From Calditrichota bacterium (GTDB taxonomy: Bacteria; Electryoneota; AABM5-125-24; Hatepunaeales; Hatepunaeaceae), in the NCBI GenBank assembly GCA_018644935.1, contig JABGPL010000009.1:1-64000 (forward strand): a stretch of 64,000 nt of DNA, given 5' to 3'. Of the stretch, positions 34,435 to 42,734 are shown one piece after another. Below the pieces are notes generated by a model. The model did no database searches, was not told the DNA's origin, and saw nothing but the letters and a program-made list of their open reading frames with translations. Made by a program: the position numbers and the translations under genes. Positions within the stretch are counted from its first letter, which is position 1; every line of letters begins with the position of its first letter.

Positions 34435-35879
34435 TAATAATGAATCTAAGATATTTCGCCATTTACCTCCTGATAATCCTGTTTTCAGGGTGCGCTGGTT
34501 GGCGCTCATTTCAGGAGGTTGAAACTCCACCAATGCCCGATCAATTCCAGCACAGTGAAACAGTCGATAGATTTGTCGATGAACCCTGGTGGCAGAGTTT
34601 TAGTGATGACAACTTGAACTCACTAATGGAAGAGGTCTTTGAATCCAACCTGTCGTTAGAACAGGCATTTGCCCGATTTGACAGATTACATGCAGGATAC
34701 AAGGCTGCGAATGCAAGTTGGTTCCCAACGTTTAATCTGTCCGCAACATATCAGGACAATGGTTTTGTTGGTGACCCACCTCCTCAGGTTGGAACAATGA
34801 GCCCTGATAATTATGATGTCAGACTTTCGACCAGGTATGAAGTTGACTTCTGGGGAAAATTATCTGCAAATCGAAGTGCGGCAAAAGAGGATCTGCTGGC
34901 CGGTCAAGCTGATCTTCGGGCTTTTCTGATTTCTCTTTCCGCTCAATCGGTTCGTATGTATTACTCGCTTCTCGAAACAAGCTTACAAATTAACCTTCTC
35001 GAAAAGACTATTTCATCTTATGATGGATATTATCAGCTAATTAGAGGCAGATATGAGAGAGGAATAGTTTCATCGCTTGAGGTTTACCAGGCTGAATCCA
35101 CACTTGCAGGAACAAAGAGCCGTAAAGCTCAACTTGAGATAAGGCAAGCTAACATCCAACATGGCATTGATGTCTTGCTGGGACGTTACCCTCGCTCAAA
35201 AGGGCAGATTTCACTTCCCGAACAAATGCCAGTATTTAAACAGGAATTGTCTCCCGGTATTCCAAGTGAAGTTCTAAAACGCAGACCCGATGTGCTGTCA
35301 GTATATCACCGTATGCGAGCGGCTGATAAACGAAACGCAGAGGCGGTCGCTGGGCTATTTCCCAGTTTTAGTCTTACCGGAGGAATAGGGGGAAGTGATA
35401 ATCAACTAAAAGACGCACTTGATCCGGAAGGTATGGTCTGGAACGCTCTTGCAAATCTCACCGCCCCAATTTTTCAAGGTGGCAGACTGCAAGCCAATGT
35501 CGACCAATCTGAGGCTGCATTTGTTGAACAAATCGCACGTTATAAGGAAACAATTCTTAATGCCTTACGTGAAGTAGAGGATGCTCTTGTTCGAGTAAAT
35601 AAACAACAGAGATATGTTGGCGATCTTGAACAACAGGTTTACTCAGCTGAGCAATCTCTAAACGCCGCAACAGACAGCTACTTCAGAGGTTTGATTGATT
35701 ATGCACAGGTTGTTCTTATTCAGACTACATATTTCAACGCAGCCAGTAACCTGATATCAGCAAAACGAGGATTAATTGACTCACGCATTGACCTTGTGAC
35801 CGCACTTGGAGGGGATTGGACCAAAGAGTTTATCAATTCAATTTCAGATAAAAAAACTGAGGAAGCGTCATCAAAATGA
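34431..35879 (+). CDS. RND efflux outer-membrane lipoprotein (OprM/NodT family)
   Basis: About 483 residues. The N-terminus is a lipoprotein signal ending LFSGC, so the mature protein is probably acylated. The OprM-type pattern follows: WWQSFSDDNLNSLMEEVFESNLSLEQA, a long helical barrel region, RRPDVLSVYHRMRAADKRNAEAVAGLFPSFSLTG, and APIFQGGRL. It forms the TolC-like outer-membrane channel of the tripartite pump. ATG at 34431 (ATGA overlap with marR) is chosen; another ATG nine bases later is possible. Confidence 0.9.
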   Translation: MIIMNLRYFAIYLLIILFSGCAGWRSFQEVETPPMPDQFQHSETVDRFVDEPWWQSFSDDNLNSLMEEVFESNLSLEQAFARFDRLHAGYKAANASWFPTFNLSATYQDNGFVGDPPPQVGTMSPDNYDVRLSTRYEVDFWGKLSANRSAAKEDLLAGQADLRAFLISLSAQSVRMYYSLLETSLQINLLEKTISSYDGYYQLIRGRYERGIVSSLEVYQAESTLAGTKSRKAQLEIRQANIQHGIDVLLGRYPRSKGQISLPEQMPVFKQELSPGIPSEVLKRRPDVLSVYHRMRAADKRNAEAVAGLFPSFSLTGGIGGSDNQLKDALDPEGMVWNALANLTAPIFQGGRLQANVDQSEAAFVEQIARYKETILNALREVEDALVRVNKQQRYVGDLEQQVYSAEQSLNAATDSYFRGLIDYAQVVLIQTTYFNAASNLISAKRGLIDSRIDLVTALGGDWTKEFINSISDKKTEEASSK

Positions 35880-35924
35880 ACTCATCCTGTTTCTTAAAAT
35901 GTATCCTTAGTTGGAGTAAATAAA

Positions 35925-37136
35925 ATGGAAAAAACTAAAAAATCATTTAAACGATATTTCATGCCGCCTCTGATCCTAATTGTTGGAGTTGCAATTATGG
36001 CATCTTTGTCGGCAAGTCGTCAAAAACCCCATCGTGAAAAGCATGTGGTCCCCGGAGTACTCGTTCAGGTACAGGTTGTGAAACCGGAGAGCCGGCAGGT
36101 GATTGTGCGAGGACACGGCACAGTTAAGCCCAGACAGGAGATAAATCTATCAGCTCAGGTTTCTGGAAAAATTGAATGGGTAGATTCCAGATTTGCTGCC
36201 GGTGGGCAATTCAATTCGGGAGAACCGCTATTCCGAATAGAACAATCTGATTACGAGTTAGGTGTAGAACAGGCACAAGCCCGTGTAGCAGGTGCGGAGT
36301 ATGGTTTTATGGTTGCAAGTGCCAACAAAGAAATAGCTCGTACAGAATGGGATAACATGCAGAGTGCTCACAGGAAATTAACAGGTAAGGCGGAAAATTC
36401 CCAACCCGATGCACTTGTTTTAAGAGAACCCCAGCTAAAACAGGCTGAAGCGGAACTCGCCTCAGCAAATGCCGCATTATCCCTGGCAAAACTGCGACTG
36501 GATCGAACTATTTTATATGCACCCTTTAACTGCCGGATAAGACAGGAATCAATTGACAAAGGACAATATTTGAATCCTGGAGTTTCGGTTGCAAGACTAT
36601 TCTCAACCGATATGGTTGAAATTGATGTTGGTATTCCATTATCTGAAGTAATGTGGTTGGATATTCCTGGAGCAACTGCTGCTGTACATCTACATGTCGA
36701 TGGCAAAACGTTTATCTGGGATGGAAAGGTTGACCGAAGTGTCGGTGTAATCGGCGAGAAAGAGCGACTGGCTTATGTTGTAGTTCAGGTAAAAGATCCA
36801 CTGAAAATTCAAGATGATAAAGATATCGAGTTATCAATTGGAACATTTGTCGAGGTTGAGATACGTGGGCATTTCCTCGATAATATTGTTTCTCTGCCTC
36901 GTCAGGCTTTAAGAGACGACTCAAATGTCTGGGTCGTTAACGACGAGGGACTATTGAATGTTCGAAAAGTTTCAGTCGAGAGGATGATCCCGGGCGAGGT
37001 ACTGATTTCGGATGGATTAAATACTGGTGACAAAGTCATCCTGAGTTCAATCATTGGTGGGGCAGAGGGCATGAAGTTGAGGGTGATGCTAAACGGAAAA
37101 ATTTCTAATCCGGAAAACTCTGGAGATAGCCAATGA
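35925..37136 (+). CDS. RND efflux periplasmic adaptor subunit (HlyD/MFP family)
   Basis: A 403-residue membrane-fusion protein. N-terminal anchor (PPLILIVGVAIMASLSAS), then the lipoyl/barrel-sandwich half (RGHGTVKPRQEINLSAQVSGKIEWV), a helical hairpin (about 110-190), and the return strand (LDRTILYAPFNCRIRQESIDKGQYLNPG). It links the inner-membrane pump to the outer-membrane channel. Its last four bases overlap the permease start (ATGA). Confidence 0.9.
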   Translation: MEKTKKSFKRYFMPPLILIVGVAIMASLSASRQKPHREKHVVPGVLVQVQVVKPESRQVIVRGHGTVKPRQEINLSAQVSGKIEWVDSRFAAGGQFNSGEPLFRIEQSDYELGVEQAQARVAGAEYGFMVASANKEIARTEWDNMQSAHRKLTGKAENSQPDALVLREPQLKQAEAELASANAALSLAKLRLDRTILYAPFNCRIRQESIDKGQYLNPGVSVARLFSTDMVEIDVGIPLSEVMWLDIPGATAAVHLHVDGKTFIWDGKVDRSVGVIGEKERLAYVVVQVKDPLKIQDDKDIELSIGTFVEVEIRGHFLDNIVSLPRQALRDDSNVWVVNDEGLLNVRKVSVERMIPGEVLISDGLNTGDKVILSSIIGGAEGMKLRVMLNGKISNPENSGDSQ

Positions 37137-40100
37137 AAGGCGCAGTAAAATGGATGGCAGGTAATCACGTCGCAGCAAACATCCTGATGCTCATCCTGAT
37201 CGTTGGCGGTCTGCTTATGGGAAAGTCCATCAAACAGGAAATATTCCCGGAAATGGACCTCGATATGATCTCAATAACGGTACCATTTCCCGGTGCGAGC
37301 CCAACTGAAGTTGAAGAGGGAATTATTCTCCCGGTCGAGAACGCTGTTAGTGCAGTGGAGAACATCAAGCGAGTAAAATCGACAGCGCGCGAGAGTGCAG
37401 GAACTGTAATTCTCGAAATTGTTGAGGGTGCCGATGCTCAAAACGTTCTGAACGAAGTTAAGTCGGAAGTTGACCGGATTATCACATTTCCGGAAAATGC
37501 TGAAAAACCCGTTGTTTCTCAAGTTACCACAAGGTCTGAAGTAATTACTTTCGCAGTTTTCGGAGATGTAACCGAACGTGCGTTGTTTGAACAAGCCGAG
37601 CTGATACGTGATGGATTGCTGGCAAAACCAAACATAACTCAGGCGGAGATTACCGCCGTTCGACCTCCAGAGATTTCAATTGAGATATCTGAGGAGAATC
37701 TCCGAAGATATGACCTGACTCTTATCCAGATTGCAGGAATTATCAGACGGGCTTCGTTAGACTTGCCCGGAGGTTCGGTCAAAACCAGTGGTGGTGAAAT
37801 CCTGATTCGAACCAATGAGAAAAAACATTTCGGTGAAGAGTTCGAATCAGTGGTGATTCTTTCTAAGCCTTCCGGCGAGAAAGTTCTTCTAAGTGATATT
37901 GCCACAATAAACGATGGCTTTTTGGAAGCTGATTACCAAAACAGTTTTGATGGCAAACCAGCTGCCATGATTAGTGTTTACCGAATTGGAAAACAGACTC
38001 CCAAGTCAATATCGAGAACTGTTCGAGATTACATAGAAGAAAGTTCTGAAAAGATCCCCAGCAGTATGGGGATTGCAGTCTGGGAGGACAAATCTGAAAT
38101 TCTTACCGGCAGAATGGAGCTTCTCATTAATAATGGTCTCCTCGGAATCATACTCGTACTGATAGTACTGGCATTATTTCTCGAGATCAGGCTTGCTATG
38201 TGGGTTGCAGTTGGAATTGCAATTTCCTTCCTGGGTACAATGTTGTTCATGCCGGCTTTCGGTGCCTCGATAAATATGATCTCGCTGTTTGCCTTCCTGA
38301 TCGTACTGGGTATTGTCGTTGATGATGCCATTATTGTCGGCGAGAATATCTTTGTACACTACAGAGCTGGTAAATCGTTAAAGGAAGCAGCGGTTTCCGG
38401 TACTGTCGAAATTATGCGCGCAGTCGTTTTCGCGGTGTTAACCTCAATAGTTGCATTTTCTCCTCTGCTGTTCACTTCCGGTATGATGGGTAAATTTATG
38501 GGTGTGATTCCCATAATTGTAATTATTGTTCTACTTTTGTCACTTGTCGAGTCTTTATTCATACTGCCAGCTCATCTATCGGGAAATCTCGTCGCAAGCA
38601 AAGCCCCATTCTGGGAAATCATCGAGAAAAAGAGAAGCAAAGTAGATATTTTAGTCAGATGGCTGATTGATAAAACCTATGTAAAAACCCTCAGATGGGT
38701 TCAACACAATCGATATACCACTCTGACCATTGCGCTCGCAGTGCTCTTATCCACAGTAGGATTTATAAAAGGTGGATATATTAAGTTCATTATGATGCCG
38801 AAAATCGACGCAGATTGGATAACAGTAAATGTTGAGATGTCTCCGGGAACTCCATATCCAGAAACAAAAACAGTCATTGAACAAATACATCAATCCGGCA
38901 TGGAGCTCATTTCTGAAATCGACCAGAGCCGGGCAGATGGTGAGAGCGACCTCCTCCATATTTATACTGCCATTGGATCTCAGGTTACAGAAACCGGTCC
39001 ACACATGCGCGGAACTCTTTTCTCCTCGAATATAGGTCAGGTACAAATGAGGTTTAAGAGTGCAGAAGAACGTGAGCTTGATATTCGTGAATTTACAAAC
39101 AGCTGGCGCGATAAAATCGGACCAATTCCAAACCTTGAACGACTGTCAATTTCAGCTGAGCTTATGGGTGGTGCTCCTGCTATAGACATTCAGCTCGCGC
39201 ATGACAACTATGAGATTCTCCTGAAAGCGATTGATCGAGTTAAAGATGAGCTTTCCGGGTATGCCGGACTCGAAGAAATCGATGACAGTTACAGTGAAGG
39301 TAAGCGGGAATTAAGACTGAAACTTAAACCGGAAGCCGCATTGCTCGGCATTACAGAAACCGATCTTGCGATGCAGGTCCGTGGTGCTTTTTACGGTTCT
39401 GAAGCCTTGAGAATCCAGCGTGGCAGGAATGAAGTCAGGGTTATGGTTCGATATCCGGAATACGAGAGACAGGATCTGTCTTCAGTTGAAGAAATGCGTT
39501 TCCGGACACCATCCGGTGTAGAAATCCCGTTCGCCCAAGCTGCCTATGTCAGCGAAACCCGCGGTTACTCAGTAGTCAATAGAACCGACAGAAAGCGTGT
39601 CATCAATGTCAGGGCAAAGGTAAATACACGGATAGCAAATGCTGAAGAGATTTTAGCTGATTTAACCCCTAGATTACTCGACAAAATGGTGTTAGAATAT
39701 CCAGGATTATCCTACGATCTTGAGGGGGAAGCAAGAGACCGAAAGGAATCGATGGGCAGCTTGATGCGTGGATTTATACTTGCCATGTTCGTTATATTCG
39801 CCCTTCTGGCAATACCATTCAGGAGTTTCACGCAACCCTTTATCGTAATGAGTGCCATTCCATTTGGGATCGTGGGTGCATTAATAGGGCATCTTGTGTT
39901 AGGGTATGACCTGAGTATGATCTCGATATTTGGAATTGTCGCACTTGCGGGAATTGTGGTGAATGATTCGCTGGTGATGATAGATTTCATCAACCGCAAT
40001 AAAGAGGAAGGACTCACTGTCAGGGAAGCAATCATAGAATCCGGCAAACGTCGTTTCAGACCAATTATCCTGACATCTCTGACGACATTCTTCGGCTTAA

Positions 40101-40279
40101 TGCCAATGATGCTCGAGCGATCCATACAGGCAAAATTCCTCGTCCCAATGGCGATCAGCCTCGGCTTCGGAGTGCTGTTTGCAACGGTAATCACCCTTGT
40201 CTTGATCCCCGCATTGTATTTGATTCTGGAAGATATTACCGATCTTTTCAGGGGAAAGAAGGACATAGAGCAAACATAG
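37133..40279 (+). CDS. RND efflux permease (AcrB-like)
   Basis: A full-length 1048-residue inner-membrane pump with 12 helices and two large periplasmic loops. It opens with a typical helix and IFPEMDLDMISITVPFPGASPTEVEEGI, has the TM4 proton-relay block GIVVDDAIIVGENIF with paired aspartates, and the matching repeat GIVVNDSLVMIDFINR in TM10. It belongs to the drug/solvent/heavy-metal RND type; substrate is unknown. It ends the marR-controlled operon; a palindromic element follows the stop after 2 bp. Confidence 0.92.
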   Translation: MKGAVKWMAGNHVAANILMLILIVGGLLMGKSIKQEIFPEMDLDMISITVPFPGASPTEVEEGIILPVENAVSAVENIKRVKSTARESAGTVILEIVEGADAQNVLNEVKSEVDRIITFPENAEKPVVSQVTTRSEVITFAVFGDVTERALFEQAELIRDGLLAKPNITQAEITAVRPPEISIEISEENLRRYDLTLIQIAGIIRRASLDLPGGSVKTSGGEILIRTNEKKHFGEEFESVVILSKPSGEKVLLSDIATINDGFLEADYQNSFDGKPAAMISVYRIGKQTPKSISRTVRDYIEESSEKIPSSMGIAVWEDKSEILTGRMELLINNGLLGIILVLIVLALFLEIRLAMWVAVGIAISFLGTMLFMPAFGASINMISLFAFLIVLGIVVDDAIIVGENIFVHYRAGKSLKEAAVSGTVEIMRAVVFAVLTSIVAFSPLLFTSGMMGKFMGVIPIIVIIVLLLSLVESLFILPAHLSGNLVASKAPFWEIIEKKRSKVDILVRWLIDKTYVKTLRWVQHNRYTTLTIALAVLLSTVGFIKGGYIKFIMMPKIDADWITVNVEMSPGTPYPETKTVIEQIHQSGMELISEIDQSRADGESDLLHIYTAIGSQVTETGPHMRGTLFSSNIGQVQMRFKSAEERELDIREFTNSWRDKIGPIPNLERLSISAELMGGAPAIDIQLAHDNYEILLKAIDRVKDELSGYAGLEEIDDSYSEGKRELRLKLKPEAALLGITETDLAMQVRGAFYGSEALRIQRGRNEVRVMVRYPEYERQDLSSVEEMRFRTPSGVEIPFAQAAYVSETRGYSVVNRTDRKRVINVRAKVNTRIANAEEILADLTPRLLDKMVLEYPGLSYDLEGEARDRKESMGSLMRGFILAMFVIFALLAIPFRSFTQPFIVMSAIPFGIVGALIGHLVLGYDLSMISIFGIVALAGIVVNDSLVMIDFINRNKEEGLTVREAIIESGKRRFRPIILTSLTTFFGLMPMMLERSIQAKFLVPMAISLGFGVLFATVITLVLIPALYLILEDITDLFRGKKDIEQT

Positions 40280-40281
40280 AA

Positions 40282-40307
40282 CAGTAGGTCGAACATTCCT
40301 GTTCGAC
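40282..40307. repeat. Palindromic element, identical to the one at 1863
   Basis: The same 26 bases as 1863-1888, with an 8-bp perfect stem and TTCC loop, starting 2 bp after the RND permease stop. It could also serve as a terminator or 3' stabiliser. Confidence 0.8.
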
Positions 40308-40561
40308 ATCAGTCACTTGCCATGTTTCGCTCGCATAGCAGGACAGATCATTAGATCAAAGTGCTGGCAGACGCCCCCGTCTGCCAGATTCATCACGCTA
40401 ATAAAAACCCTCATCAGCCAACCCCGGTAGAACAAGCAGTTGATCTTTAAATAACAGTGGCACGGTCCGTCGTGATTGGGAGAAGAAACTCCATATTAAA
40501 CAACTCCTCTTAAATAGACAAAGCTACCCTTTCGAGCTGACCGTGAGAATTCACTTCAATT
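40308..40561. other. Intergenic region, no gene
   Basis: Between the RND operon and the decayed duplicate. Apart from the palindrome at 40364 no gene was seen; pyrimidine-rich tracts near 40575-40600 belong to the pseudogene side. Confidence 0.4.
40364..40387. repeat. Palindromic element with 10-bp arms
   Basis: Arms CTGGCAGACG (40364-40373) and CGTCTGCCAG (40378-40387) pair perfectly around CCCC. Same 10+4+10 geometry as the elements at 45228 and 60127. Confidence 0.7.
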
Positions 40562-40678
40562 TCATCTCGGATATATCCTGCCCCCTCCCCACCTCTCAGG
40601 ATACAACATACTGGTTTGGCAATATTTGTAATCCACACCCACTACTGCAATCAAGCCATTTGAAACAGTATATCAGAC
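40562..40678 (-). pseudogene. Decayed third copy of the 328/330-aa protein (3' end)
   Basis: Directly after the stop of the 328-residue gene the minus strand again encodes GVDYKYCQTSMLYPERWGGG, matching the C-terminus of the neighbouring paralogues (GVDYRYYQGCMLYPD and GVDYKYFQRRMEDPEKW). The DNA at 40621-40670 aligns with 40732-40780 and 41791-41840. Only the last 30 or so codons remain and the upstream part is out of frame, so it is a relic of a larger tandem array. Confidence 0.75.
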
Positions 40679-41665
40679 CTACATCGGAATGAAATTTCTC
40701 CATTTCTCAGGGTCTTCCATTCGTCTTTGAAAATATTTGTAATCCACTCCCCACTGCTTCAACCATCTCCACTGAACACTTGTTCTTTCAGATGAATCAG
40801 CAACCAAAGTATCAAGGTTGTTATCGAGGATATTCAGAAGTGAGTCCAGTGCGATTAGTGCATTTGTTGTGTCAGTCTGAGCAGCGTGCCCGTGATAATC
40901 CAATGCCCAACCAATTATTGATCTTGAGTTACGATCTAAAATGCTATCTACATAGGTATTAAACAATGTGTACTCGTGTCTATAAAAAGCATTATATGCA
41001 TTATTTGAATAACTGTTTAGAGTATCAAGCAGGTGTTGCCCCTTAGAGATCGTAAAACAATTATACGGTGTGCTTAGACAGAGATGGATATCAGATGGTT
41101 TATAGGCTGTAGGTTTTAGAATCACTCGATACTTACCCGGTGAAACTCCCCATAAACTATATATCAAGCCATATCTTCCCCCTCGTCCAAGTTTAAGCGT
41201 CTCGAGTGTATAAAGCGTGTCCGGCTTCGACCTTATCTCGTTGTTACTCATCGCAATCCAATGCTCAAAACGATAATCGAAAACAGATGTATCCGCAATT
41301 GGAGAAGCGGTGAATACATCGACATAGGGATCATATAGCTCGGGTATGAACCATGTTTCGGGCGTTGCAGATCCCAATGCGTAATCAGTATCCGTCCGGT
41401 TGTCAAAATAAACCCTCACTTTGGCAGTATCATTAATCCCTACCGCGTTGCCCGAATGGTAGGGATATCCAATTAAAGGATAAGGACTGTAAACAACCCA
41501 TTTAACATTAAAACTGTCGGGAAGCCAGTAGCCAAGTTTATAATTGCCTGAGTTTTCTTCCCTATCCCAGCACCCGGGCCAATAATTCCGATTAGAAATG
41601 GATTGAGCAAAGATTAGGGTTAGTGTCGCAGTAATCGCAACTAAAATGTAGATTAGTTTTCGCAT
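40679..41665 (-). CDS. Secreted protein of unknown function, tandem paralogue A
   Basis: A 328-residue protein with a signal peptide (ILVAITATLTLIFAQS). It shares most of its length with the 330-residue neighbour: YWPG.W...NSG..KLGYW.PD.F.V.W.VYS.YP.IGYPY.SGN.VGINDTAKVRVYFDNRT, FIPELYDP.VDVFTASPIADTSVFDYRFEHWI, and a helical C-terminal third (QHLLDTLNSYSNNAYNA). No family was recognised. The ribosome site AAAGGA lies in sequence duplicated from the 3' end of the peptidase gene. It is probably co-transcribed with its paralogue and the zincin. Confidence 0.75.
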   Translation of the reverse strand: MRKLIYILVAITATLTLIFAQSISNRNYWPGCWDREENSGNYKLGYWLPDSFNVKWVVYSPYPLIGYPYHSGNAVGINDTAKVRVYFDNRTDTDYALGSATPETWFIPELYDPYVDVFTASPIADTSVFDYRFEHWIAMSNNEIRSKPDTLYTLETLKLGRGGRYGLIYSLWGVSPGKYRVILKPTAYKPSDIHLCLSTPYNCFTISKGQHLLDTLNSYSNNAYNAFYRHEYTLFNTYVDSILDRNSRSIIGWALDYHGHAAQTDTTNALIALDSLLNILDNNLDTLVADSSERTSVQWRWLKQWGVDYKYFQRRMEDPEKWRNFIPM

Positions 41666-41703
41666 GATTACTTATCCTTTATTGTAATTTTATTTTTTGC
41701 CGA
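41666..41703 (-). repeat. Duplicated 3' end of the zincin gene
   Basis: Read on the minus strand, this piece encodes AKNKITIKDK-stop, nearly identical to the last codons of the peptidase at 42735-42768 (AKNQITIKDK-stop), and likewise sits directly before a paralogue start. It marks one end of the tandem duplication unit; similarity stops near 41703. Confidence 0.7.
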
Positions 41704-41740
41704 GTCACAAAGGCAAATCCGGTCAGTGTGACAATCGAAA

Positions 41741-42733
41741 TCAAAACGGTGGCCACCTATAGTTATCCGGGTAAAGCATACACCCTTGGTAATATCGGTA
41801 ATCCACACCCCACTGTTGCAGCCAAGCCTTTTCAATCTCTGATTGCTCTGAGCTGTCGGCTATTAGAGTATCCAGACTGTTCTCGAGTATATTCAGGAGT
41901 GAATCCAAGGCCTTTAATGCACTTGTTGTATCAGCCTGTGCGGCATGCCCGTGATATTCTAATGCCCAACCTGTGACAGATCTCGAATTAATATCAAAAA
42001 TACTATCTCCAAAACAGTCAAATAGAGTGTATTGGTGTCTTAGGAGAGCATTGTATGCATTGTTGGAATAACTGTTTAATGTATCAAGCAGGTGTTGTGC
42101 CTTGGAAAATGTAAAACAATTATAAGGTGAGTTCAGAACCAACACAATGTTGGCTGGCTTAGAGACGGTGGGCTTAAGGATCACACGATATTTCCCGGGG
42201 TAAACACCCCAAATGCTAATGACCATACCATATCGAGTTCCCCTCCGGAGTGCAAGCGTCGCGGGAGTATATAATGTGTCCGGTTTGGATGTAATCTCGT
42301 CGTTGTGCATAGTGATCCAATGCTCAAAGCGATAATCGAACACAGATGTATCTGCAATTGGGGAAGCAGTGAACACATCGACATTGGGATCATAAAGCTC
42401 TGGAATAAACCATTCATCAGGGTTTGCCGATGCAACTGGGAAATCAGAAGCAGTCCTGTTATCGAAATATACCCTCACTTTTGCAGTGTCGTTAATCCCC
42501 ACGGTGTTGCCCGAATAGTAGGGATAGCCTATTGCCGGATAAGAACTATATACAATCCAATTAACGCTGAAAGTATCGGGATGCCAATATCCAAGTTTAA
42601 ACCTGCCGGAGTTCTCGGTACTTTGCCATATTCCAGGCCAATAAATCCGATCAGTAAATGAAGGAGGATCTTGAGCAAATACATAAAATATTGCCGATAA
42701 GATTAAAACCGAAACATAGATTATCTTTTTCAT
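41741..42733 (-). CDS. Secreted protein of unknown function, tandem paralogue B
   Basis: A 330-residue paralogue of the previous gene with signal peptide (VLILSAIFYVFAQ). All conserved blocks are shared, including YWPGIW, KLGYWHPD, FIPELYDPNVDVFTASPIADTSVFDYRFEHWI and the DALKALDSLLNIL-like helical end. It starts one base after the peptidase stop, with AAAGGA overlapping the end of that gene, so it is translationally coupled. The family is unrecognised; partnership with the secreted peptidase is inferred from position only. Confidence 0.75.
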   Translation of the reverse strand: MKKIIYVSVLILSAIFYVFAQDPPSFTDRIYWPGIWQSTENSGRFKLGYWHPDTFSVNWIVYSSYPAIGYPYYSGNTVGINDTAKVRVYFDNRTASDFPVASANPDEWFIPELYDPNVDVFTASPIADTSVFDYRFEHWITMHNDEITSKPDTLYTPATLALRRGTRYGMVISIWGVYPGKYRVILKPTVSKPANIVLVLNSPYNCFTFSKAQHLLDTLNSYSNNAYNALLRHQYTLFDCFGDSIFDINSRSVTGWALEYHGHAAQADTTSALKALDSLLNILENSLDTLIADSSEQSEIEKAWLQQWGVDYRYYQGCMLYPDNYRWPPF

Positions 42734-42734
42734 G

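Noticed and set aside
39712-40296. 194-codon minus-strand frame antisense to the RND permease
   Set aside because: The plus strand encodes clearly conserved RND sequence; the antisense frame reflects codon composition.
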